A DNA stretch of 54,908 bases, from positions 1 through 54,908 of the forward strand of contig CAJUOD010000006.1 in the NCBI GenBank assembly GCA_910587875.1. Reading direction: 5' to 3'. Every line of letters starts with the position of its first letter. Position 1 is the stretch's first letter. Both the position numbers and the translations under genes were made by a program. Of this stretch, positions 49,928 through 54,908 are shown in pieces. The notes under the pieces were generated by a model. The model searched no databases. It saw only the letters and a list, made by a program, of their open reading frames with translations, and had not been told where the DNA came from. The DNA is from an uncultured Oscillibacter sp. GTDB taxonomy: Bacteria > Bacillota > Clostridia > Oscillospirales > Oscillospiraceae.

Positions 49928-50403
49928 AGGTTTTCAGTCCTTTCAAACTGTTTTACAAGTTCACGCCTTGAAGAACGCCACATCATCAAAAGCATCTCAC
50001 TGACAGGCTTACTGCGGGATTTCCTCCCTGCTCTCTTGACTGACTCAAGGCCAAATTTACCTGGAATAAGCACGCCGACATGATAGGGGATCAGGCTCTT
50101 TACTGCTTCAAAAACCTCTTTCTGCATGACGTAGTAGTTGAAATCCCCTATGAAGTTGTGACCGTTCTTTGATTTGAAATCCTCGACGGAGGATTTTACC
50201 TCGTAGCAGTAGAAATCGCCCTTCTCTATGCCGGAAACAGCGTTGTTTACTGGCTTAAATCTCATGTAATCAACTCGGATAGGGTGCTCCGTCGCATAAT
50301 CAAACGTGACCTCTTTTGCCCAATAAATTCTCGGGTCATGGTGTGGGTCTATGCGCTTTTCAAGCAAATCTGAAAGTGTTTTTGTGATTTCTGGACGGTC
50401 CAC
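49924..50403 (-). CDS. PD-(D/E)XK-type nuclease-like protein
   Basis: 159 aa. VDYMRFKPVN and FYCYEVKSSVEDFKSKNG give a D...ExK core as in MmcB-like/restriction-like nucleases, with a C-terminal helical region. It is clearly more AT-rich than its neighbours, suggesting recent acquisition. GTG start; weak AAAGGG site. Might serve recombination or DNA repair during replication. Confidence 0.65.
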   Translation of the reverse strand: MDRPEITKTLSDLLEKRIDPHHDPRIYWAKEVTFDYATEHPIRVDYMRFKPVNNAVSGIEKGDFYCYEVKSSVEDFKSKNGHNFIGDFNYYVMQKEVFEAVKSLIPYHVGVLIPGKFGLESVKRAGRKSRSKPVSEMLLMMWRSSRRELVKQFERTENL

Positions 50404-50437
50404 TATTCTCTAAACCCTTTCCTGAACAGAATCGTTT

Positions 50438-51841
50438 TCAAAACGGCACGTCCTTGTGTTCCCCCGGCAGCTCCTTGATCTCCACCTGGTCCGGGTTCCG
50501 CTTATTGCGTTCCATGGCCTTCCGGCCCTCCGCCTGGAACTTCCGCATGACGCCCATGCTGTCGGTCACAAGGGAGAACGTCTGCTTGCCGCCGTCGAAG
50601 TACAGCACCCAGTCTCCCCAGCGGCCCTCTTTGTTTTTGCCGATTTTCAGGAGACGGTGGTCTTCCTCGCTAAGCTCTTGGCCGTCGGGCCCTTTGTCCT
50701 TGGGGCCGGGGCGAAAGAGCAAAAGAATCATGTCCGCGTCCTGCTCCAGCTGGCCGGATTCCTTCAAGTCCTGCATAGTGGGGTCCCGGCGTATTTCATT
50801 GCCGAACTTGTCAATCTTTTTGTCCTGCCGGGTCAGCTGGGCCAGCTCCACCACCAAAGTCCCGGTTTTTTGGGCGAAGGTGTGCAGGGCCCGAGAGATC
50901 GCCGCTACCTGTTCGCTACGGGTACCGCCCGATGATTTTTCCGGGGCCACCAGCTGGATGTAGTCGATGAAAATGACCTGGAAGCCGTAGGCCCGGCTGG
51001 CGGTCTCAATGTCCGCCGCGCTCATGCCCGCCGCATCCACCAGCGTCAGGTCCCGTTTCGCGAAATCCGCCTGGCGCTTCGCCAGGTCCTCCCAATCCGC
51101 GTCGTCCAACTCCCGGCGCTTGATGTCCGCCAGGTCCAACCCGGCGGCATGGGCGATCATGCGGTCCCGGAGCTTTTTCCGGGCCGTCTCCAGAGAGAAA
51201 AAACCGACCCGGTATTTTTTCGCCATATGCCAGGCCATTTGCATGGACAGGGCGGTTTTGCCGTCGCTGGGATAGCCGCCCACCACCACCACGTCCCCCA
51301 GCTCTATGTAGCTGCCCTCATCCAGCACCTGGAGGCCGAAGGTAACATACTCCGGCTTTGGGGACTCTGGGGCTTGGCTCTCGAAAAAGCTGTCCAGCAG
51401 TTGGGGGACCGTCCAGGCATCCAGCCTCCGCCCGTCGGACAGAAGCTGGCCCAGCTGGGCGCTGATGTCCCGGCAGGCGTCCAGGTCCCGGGCCACGGAC
51501 AAATTGCTTCCCAGGACGGCGGCCCGAGCCAGGGTGGCCTTCTCCCGGAGGATTGCCGCGTATTCCTGCCAGCTGGCGGAAGTTGGTGTGATCTCCATGA
51601 GCTGGACCAGATAGTCCGTGTACTTGCCCTTGAGATTTTCCCGGATGGTGACGGGGTCCACAGGCTTCCCGGCCCGGAAGAGAGCCCGGGCGGTCCGGAA
51701 GATCTCTCGGTTGAAGGGCTGCTGGAAGTCCTCTTCCCGAACCTCCGCCAGCAGGGGCCGTACAATGTCGCTGTCGATCAGCAGGGAACCAAGGACGGCG
51801 TATTCCGCCTCCAGAGACTGGGGGGAATCCTTCAGTGCCAT
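50438..51841 (-). CDS. dnaB: Replicative DNA helicase, DnaB family
   Basis: 467 aa. The N-terminal DnaB domain (LEAEYAVLGSLLIDSDIVRP) is followed by the RecA-like motor with Walker A GGYPSDGKTALSMQMAWH, Walker B VIFIDYIQLV, and ELAQLTRQDKKIDKF, DADMILLLFRPG. It is loaded at the phage origin by the initiator encoded just upstream, whose 3' end it overlaps. Confidence 0.95.
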   Translation of the reverse strand: MALKDSPQSLEAEYAVLGSLLIDSDIVRPLLAEVREEDFQQPFNREIFRTARALFRAGKPVDPVTIRENLKGKYTDYLVQLMEITPTSASWQEYAAILREKATLARAAVLGSNLSVARDLDACRDISAQLGQLLSDGRRLDAWTVPQLLDSFFESQAPESPKPEYVTFGLQVLDEGSYIELGDVVVVGGYPSDGKTALSMQMAWHMAKKYRVGFFSLETARKKLRDRMIAHAAGLDLADIKRRELDDADWEDLAKRQADFAKRDLTLVDAAGMSAADIETASRAYGFQVIFIDYIQLVAPEKSSGGTRSEQVAAISRALHTFAQKTGTLVVELAQLTRQDKKIDKFGNEIRRDPTMQDLKESGQLEQDADMILLLFRPGPKDKGPDGQELSEEDHRLLKIGKNKEGRWGDWVLYFDGGKQTFSLVTDSMGVMRKFQAEGRKAMERNKRNPDQVEIKELPGEHKDVPF

Positions 51842-52620
51842 CCGTACCGCCTTCCTTCCTCCTCCGGGGACTCGGCCTCACGGGACGCCTTGGGCGTATC
51901 CGTCCAACGGGCGTTGTTCAGCCAGGTCGAGGCGTAGGGGATGCCCACGCCCGCCCGCCAGCTTTCCGAACGCACCTGGGCCTGGAGGGCCTTGCCCATG
52001 ACAGCGATCAGCGCGTCGTCTGGCTGGAGCTTGTCCCAGGCCCTCACCGCCCCCTGGCGGTTCTCCCCCCGGGCATAGGTCCGGTAGTAATCCCAGAACG
52101 CCTCAAACCGCTCCGGGTTCCACGCCGGGACGGACTTGTCCTTTTTGCGCCCCCCGCGCCGCCCCCCTGTGGGGGGTATGGGGGGTATATTTTCAGGTAT
52201 ATCTTTTCTACCTATTAAACAACTGCGAGATTCCGCCGGAGGGTCGGGCAAATTTTCGCCGGAGGGGAGGCGAGATTCCGCCGGAGGGTCCGGCAAATTC
52301 TCGCCGGAGGGGGGAGGCGCTTCCCTGCCCACAAACAGGCCGCAGTAAATATATCTCCGCTCCACCTCGCAGGTGCCCTCGGAACGCTGAACGGCTACCC
52401 GGATATATCCCCTCTTCTGGAGCGCGGAAAGCAGCTCCCGAACCCTGCGCTTGGACAGGTCCAGCTCCGCCGCCAGCGTCTCGTTGGAGGGCCAGCAGTA
52501 CCCGTCCCGGTGCGCCATGGTGGACAGCACCAGGTACAGCAGCTTCGCCGCCGCAGTCAGCTCCTTGTCGTGGAACACTTCACCGGGAATCACGCCCCAG
52601 TAGCTTTTTTGTTCTTCCAT
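51832..52620 (-). CDS. Lambda-O-like replication initiator (wHTH, DnaD-type)
   Basis: 262 aa. The N-terminal winged HTH (KLLYLVLSTMAHRDGYCWPS, LAAELDLSKRRVRELLSALQ) would bind the origin. The middle has a 15-residue tandem repeat (PSGENLPDPPAESRL twice) coded by DNA iterons and then a Pro/basic linker. The C-terminal part (FEAFWDYYRTYARGENRQGA, YASTWLNNARW) is a helicase-loader-type domain. It is followed directly by dnaB, so it should open the origin and recruit DnaB. Confidence 0.88.
   Translation of the reverse strand: MEEQKSYWGVIPGEVFHDKELTAAAKLLYLVLSTMAHRDGYCWPSNETLAAELDLSKRRVRELLSALQKRGYIRVAVQRSEGTCEVERRYIYCGLFVGREAPPPSGENLPDPPAESRLPSGENLPDPPAESRSCLIGRKDIPENIPPIPPTGGRRGGRKKDKSVPAWNPERFEAFWDYYRTYARGENRQGAVRAWDKLQPDDALIAVMGKALQAQVRSESWRAGVGIPYASTWLNNARWTDTPKASREAESPEEEGRRYGWH
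52176..52311. repeat. Putative phage replication origin: four phased iterons plus AT-rich tract
   Basis: YCGCCGGAGGG occurs four times in the same orientation at 52233, 52256, 52278 and 52301, i.e. every 22-23 bp (two helical turns). Directly 3' in gene direction is an AT-rich tract (about 52186-52222). This copies the lambda ori plan of iterons then AT-rich DNA inside the initiator gene. Confidence 0.7.
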
Positions 52621-52711
52621 CCTCTCGCCTTTCTATCCAGTCGATCAGGCGGGCAAACTGGCTCACCAGCCCGGCCGCCCCGATATAGGTCAAAAACATG
52701 GCCCAGGACAT
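52580..52711 (-). CDS. Tiny membrane protein upstream of the initiator
   Basis: 43 aa. One TM segment (about 4-20, AMFLTYIGAAGLVSQFA) then a charged helix (RLIDWIERREDGRTKKL). It overlaps the initiator start by 41 nt. GGGGAGG lies about 12 nt before the ATG. It may be translated only to couple to the initiator. Unknown function. Confidence 0.55.
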   Translation of the reverse strand: MSWAMFLTYIGAAGLVSQFARLIDWIERREDGRTKKLLGRDSR

Positions 52712-52741
52712 GGAGAGGGCACCCCCTCCCCCGTCCAGATT

Positions 52742-52805
52742 AGGGCTTGCATTTTGCCGAGAATTTGATATAATACTTTTGTAACGAGTTCTCGGCGCAA
52801 GCCCT
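52742..52805. repeat. Nested inverted repeats around a promoter
   Basis: The outer arms AGGGCTTGC/GCAAGCCCT (52742-52750 with 52797-52805) and inner arms GCCGAGAA/TTCTCGGC (52756-52763 with 52789-52796) enclose an AT-rich 25-nt core holding TATAAT. Either strand can fold into a long hairpin; the arms could also be paired operators. Confidence 0.85.
52747..52774 (+). promoter_or_regulatory. Promoter of the antisense small RNA
   Basis: TTGCAT (52747-52752), 16-bp spacer, and an extended -10 TGATATAAT (52766-52774, perfect TATAAT). It points opposite to the replication operon. Confidence 0.8.
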
Positions 52806-52850
52806 GGACGCGACTGCTCGAAGGTGCCAGCCTTCGGGCGGTCTTTTTTT
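52781..52850 (+). ncRNA. Oop-like antisense small RNA, about 70 nt
   Basis: The predicted start is about 7 nt after the -10 box. The 3' end is a strong terminator: a 13-bp stem with two G-U pairs (52812-52824 with 52831-52843), a 6-nt loop and seven T. No ORF fits. It is antisense to the leader between the 52-aa and 43-aa genes of the replication operon. Size and position resemble lambda oop RNA, which restrains cII and replication genes. Existence is inferred from promoter plus terminator. Confidence 0.7.
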
Positions 52851-52857
52851 GCGCATC

Positions 52858-53016
52858 TCATTCGTCTTCTCCTTCCTCCGGCTCCCATTGGAGCGCCCGG
52901 TCTATGGCCTCCTGAAAGGTCCCCACGCAGGGAATCCACTGGAGCCTCCCGCTGGGAAGTGCGACCTGCACATACCAGCCGCCCCTCACGGGGATGGCGC
53001 TCATGAGCTGGTTCAT
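52858..53016 (-). CDS. Small early phage protein, unknown
   Basis: 52 aa: begins MNQLMSAIPVRGGWYVQVAL and ends in an acidic tail (WEPEEGEDE). The beta-rich start resembles a small ligand- or nucleic-acid-binding fold, but no family is recognised. AGGAGG 4 nt before the ATG; it overlaps the 63-aa gene by 4 nt. Confidence 0.65.
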   Translation of the reverse strand: MNQLMSAIPVRGGWYVQVALPSGRLQWIPCVGTFQEAIDRALQWEPEEGEDE

Positions 53017-53204
53017 ACGGCCTCCTGTTCCTTGACGGCTTTGTAGCGAACCTGGACGTACGCCTCGGCGATCCGATAGCCATCTTTGAAAGGCAGGGCT
53101 TTAAAGGCCGCCCTAGCCTCCTCCAGGGTGTCGTACTCCCGGCCGGGGCAGACCTCCCAGGGGTCCCAGTTGTGGATACGGCTCTGAATCACATAGCGTT
53201 TCAT
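53013..53204 (-). CDS. Small early phage protein, unknown
   Basis: 63 aa: MKRYVIQSRIHNWDPWEVCP then TLEEARAAFKALP and a basic end. The beta-alpha-beta pattern is common in small phage proteins with unknown roles. Overlaps both neighbours, so it is part of the early operon. Confidence 0.68.
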   Translation of the reverse strand: MKRYVIQSRIHNWDPWEVCPGREYDTLEEARAAFKALPFKDGYRIAEAYVQVRYKAVKEQEAV

Positions 53205-53657
53205 AGCTCCTCCTTTCCGGCGTCTCTCCAGAACACATCCAGCTCCAGGCAGGGGCGGGCAAGCTCCCGGAGATCCGCCGTGATTTGGTTGAACTCGGCC
53301 TGTTCCCGCCGGTCGACGCCGCCCTGGGTAATCTCCAGCAGACGCTCCGCAGCGGGGGCCATCCGTTTTAATGCCAGGAACACCAGGACCGCCGACTCCA
53401 GGGCGCTCCGGGCCTCCAGCTCCGGGACCACGTAAGAGATCAGGCCGCCGGTCTCCCGGAGGTGGCGGTAGGCGAGGGCGGGGGCGTGGTAGCAGACCAC
53501 CATCCGCTCCACGACGTCACCGGGGGGGAATCCGCCGCCCGGCCTCGTAGGCCCGGAGGGTTTCCGCCGCGACGCCAATCTGTTCCGCCGCCGCCTCTTG
53601 GGTAAGACCGGTACAAATCCGCCCGGTCCGGTAGATGTTTTGGGACAGTTCCGACAT
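53201..53657 (-). pseudogene. HTH (Xre-like) regulator split by a frameshift in a G7 run
   Basis: The first 46 codons (from ATG 53657, with GGAGGAG upstream) encode an Xre HTH: RTGRICTGLTQEAAAEQIGV, AETLRAYEAGRRIPPR, then TGA at 53517. The next frame continues without a break in sense: GDVVERMVVCYHAPALAYRH and on to 53201. HTH proteins of this build normally read GRRIPP-GDVV-ERM-YxxPAL in one piece, so one extra base in the run of seven G (plus strand, about 53521-53528) splits the gene. With six bases it would be about 150 aa. It may be a phase-variable site, a mutation or a sequencing error. Confidence 0.75.
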
Positions 53658-53689
53658 GGTTTTCTCCTCCTGTTTGTGATATGGTCGGC

Positions 53690-53902
53690 TTAGACGGCCT
53701 CCGCCGCCTGGACTCCCTGGCCCATGAAAGCCAGCACATCCTGCTTGAGGATGCGGTACTGCACGCCGATCCGGGCGTGCTTGAGCTGGTTGCTCCGAAG
53801 CAGCGCATAGACGGTACACATGCTGACGTTCAGCAGCGGCGCCACTTCTTCGGGGGTCAGGACCCAAGGAAGGTCCTCATAGGACGAGGGACGGGGATTC
53901 AT
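53690..53902 (-). CDS. Excisionase-like HTH_17 protein
   Basis: 70 aa. LPWVLTPEEVAPLLNVSMCT then VYALLRSNQLKHARIG and YRILKQDVLAFMGQG is the MerR-like/excisionase fold. It may direct prophage excision or regulate early genes. AGGAGG lies 7-8 nt upstream of the ATG. Confidence 0.82.
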   Translation of the reverse strand: MNPRPSSYEDLPWVLTPEEVAPLLNVSMCTVYALLRSNQLKHARIGVQYRILKQDVLAFMGQGVQAAEAV

Positions 53903-53939
53903 GTTTCAGCACCTCCTTTCGGGGTTAAAATGTCAGGCG

Positions 53940-54143
53940 TCAGCCCGCCGCCGGGGGAGAGTCGCGGCCAAACAACTCGTCGATGCTACAGCCGAGCACG
54001 TCCGCCAGCTTCGGCAGCTTTGCCGCACGCGGCATGGCGTCATTGTTTTCCCAATGGGTCACGGTGGAAACGTTCACCCCCATGGCCTTTGCCACGCTGG
54101 ACTGGGTGAGGCCAGCGGCCTCACGCATTTTTTGCAGGTTCAT
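53940..54143 (-). CDS. Cro/CI-type HTH repressor
   Basis: 67 aa. MREAAGLTQSSVAKAMGVNV, STVTHWENNDAMPRAAKLPK and LADVLGCSIDELFG are a canonical Xre HTH with no extra domain, so a Cro-like protein rather than a CI-like repressor. It is the first HTH gene of the minus-strand early operon and faces the divergent plus-strand gene at 54253. AGGAGG 6 nt before ATG. Confidence 0.85.
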   Translation of the reverse strand: MNLQKMREAAGLTQSSVAKAMGVNVSTVTHWENNDAMPRAAKLPKLADVLGCSIDELFGRDSPPAAG

Positions 54144-54252
54144 GGAACACCTCCTTTTGGTAAACGGTTGATTTTCTTGCAAGTATGTGCTAGGATAAAA
54201 TTGCAGGAAAAGCAAATATAAGTGAACACATGTATTTGCCAGGAGGAACGAT
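54144..54252. promoter_or_regulatory. Divergent control region between the Cro-like gene and the 71-aa gene
   Basis: AT-rich. On the plus strand TAAAAT (54196-54201) is a likely -10 for the 71-aa gene. Several half-dyads are visible (CTTGCAAG at 54176-54183; ACACATGT). No clear consensus minus-strand promoter was found. Probable operator region of the switch. Confidence 0.45.
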
Positions 54253-54468
54253 ATGAGATATGCTAAGAGCTTTACAGGAACTTGCCCGGAAACGGGAAAG
54301 GTGGCGCCCATCCGGCTGACCATTGAGAAGCTGCCCGTGATGGGAAGTATGACCGTTCCCGAAAAGGTTGTTTCCTGGGCTTGCGAGCGCCGAATGGACG
54401 TAGGCTGTTCCGCCGTGGATGACTGCCCTGTGTTCAGAAGGGCGAAATCCATGGTTGAAGGTACATAG
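54253..54468 (+). CDS. Small Cys-containing phage protein, unknown
   Basis: 71 aa. GTCPETGKVAPIRLTIEKLP and WACERRMDVGCSAVDDCPVF carry four Cys that may bind metal. AGGAGG 6 nt before the ATG. Plus strand, divergent from the Cro-like gene, so it is probably expressed in the lysogenic direction. It overlaps the convergent 97-aa gene by 35 nt at the 3' end. Confidence 0.62.
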   Translation: MRYAKSFTGTCPETGKVAPIRLTIEKLPVMGSMTVPEKVVSWACERRMDVGCSAVDDCPVFRRAKSMVEGT

Positions 54469-54727
54469 GGATATCAGGATCATAGTCTGGCTCCCTGTTA
54501 TAGCCTCCCATGCGGATATGAAAACCCGTTTCATCGCATAATGGACTAAGGACTTCAAACCAACTGCTGGGGCTGCATTTTTGTGCGGCTAAATAGGGAC
54601 AGTTGGCGCACGCAAACGCTGAGCTTGCTTTTTCATCGCCACACTCTTCTTTGTGCAGCGCGATAATATGAAGCACGGCGCAGACGGCGGTCTTTCTCGA
54701 GATGGTAATGTTCCTTTTTAGAGTCAC
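54434..54727 (-). CDS. Cys-rich phage protein, unknown
   Basis: 97 aa from GTG 54727 (AAGGAGG 7 nt upstream). Cys-rich centre: FACANCPYLAAQKC and SPLCDETGF; the end is acidic and Pro-rich (EPDYDPDIPMYLQPW). Possibly a zinc-binding early regulator. First gene after the consensus minus-strand promoter at 54,815-54,843. Confidence 0.62.
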   Translation of the reverse strand: MTLKRNITISRKTAVCAVLHIIALHKEECGDEKASSAFACANCPYLAAQKCSPSSWFEVLSPLCDETGFHIRMGGYNREPDYDPDIPMYLQPWISPF

Positions 54728-54814
54728 GCCACTTCCTCCTTTCATCAGTTCTAGGAAAAGCCTAAATCAAAAAATACGGGGAGTCAATTTGTTTCTCTTG
54801 CAAGGTGTAAGTAA

Positions 54815-54843
54815 AGCATAAGGCTAAAATTTACAATTGTCAA
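54815..54843 (-). promoter_or_regulatory. Consensus minus-strand promoter with flanking dyads
   Basis: On the minus strand TTGACA (54843-54838), 17-bp spacer, TATGCT (54820-54815). ACAATTGT (54833-54840) overlaps the -35 box and GCAATTGTTG lies about 20 bp upstream (54855-54864), as for repressor operators. The remaining sequence to the window end (54769-54908) is AT-rich with no ORF. Confidence 0.75.
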
Positions 54844-54908
54844 CTCAATATTTTGCAATTGTTGATTTTTGTTAATAATCCCCATTTCATTATTTAAGGT
54901 GTCATTGC

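Noticed and set aside
52797..52850. The region upstream of the initiator as a minus-strand promoter
   Set aside because: Possible minus-strand boxes (TTGCGC, TATTAT) are 19 bp apart and poor, whereas the plus-strand promoter and terminator are both strong.

Overview
The window joins a GC-rich bacterial chromosome segment (1 to about 18,644) to most of a contractile-tailed prophage (about 18,669 to the end). The host is most likely a high-GC Clostridia-type Firmicute, such as an Oscillospirales gut bacterium. This is inferred from strong AGGAGG ribosome sites, GTG/TTG starts, Gram-positive lipoproteins, a YesM/YesN-type sensor-regulator pair and a PBSX-like phage. The species cannot be named from sequence alone.

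Host part. A truncated LivF-type ATPase gene is followed by a fructokinase/amylosucrase pair (498-3271), which together would handle intracellular sucrose. Next come HPr and enzyme I of the PTS (3461-5374) and a HIT protein on the other strand. A cytosolic ParB-like/BMP fusion with a partner metallophosphoesterase (6096-8611) follows. A GH94 disaccharide phosphorylase overlaps a phosphohexomutase (8711-12540), giving disaccharide to sugar-1-P to sugar-6-P. The last host block is a sugar ABC transporter bracketed by its two-component system: histidine kinase, lipoprotein binding protein, two permeases, AraC-type response regulator (12643-18444). Most transcription units end in clear intrinsic terminators.

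Junction. Positions 18,645-18,668 are the 3' end of a minus-strand tRNA gene whose upstream part is replaced by unrelated AT-rich DNA. This is the expected scar of integration into a tRNA gene. The other att site, the integrase and the lysogeny repressor are not in the window and probably lie past its right end.

Prophage. It is read right to left on the minus strand. Early region (54.8-52.8 kb): a consensus promoter, small Cys-rich proteins, Cro-like and excisionase-like HTH proteins and a frameshifted HTH gene. Replication and accessory region (52.7-43.1 kb): a lambda-O-like initiator with four phased iterons, DnaB, a PD-(D/E)XK-like protein, ParA, a DUF3102 coiled-coil protein, PcfK-like and PcfJ-like proteins, a Dam-type methyltransferase and an HUH Rep-like protein. 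Late region (43.1-19.6 kb): HNH, terminases, portal, protease, HK97 capsid, connectors, sheath, tube, frameshifted tail chaperone, tape measure, baseplate, fibre proteins, a double sigma-4 protein, holin and endolysin.

Three plus-strand units interrupt this layout and are the best candidates for new biology. One is a self-contained cassette (promoter, 2-TM protein, lipoprotein, terminator) between the tail chaperone and tape-measure genes (31,075-31,968). One is an AT-rich membrane-protein gene next to the att scar (18,950-19,582). The third is a roughly 70-nt antisense RNA gene with an extended -10 promoter and a strong terminator just upstream of the initiator gene (52,747-52,850), placed like lambda oop RNA.
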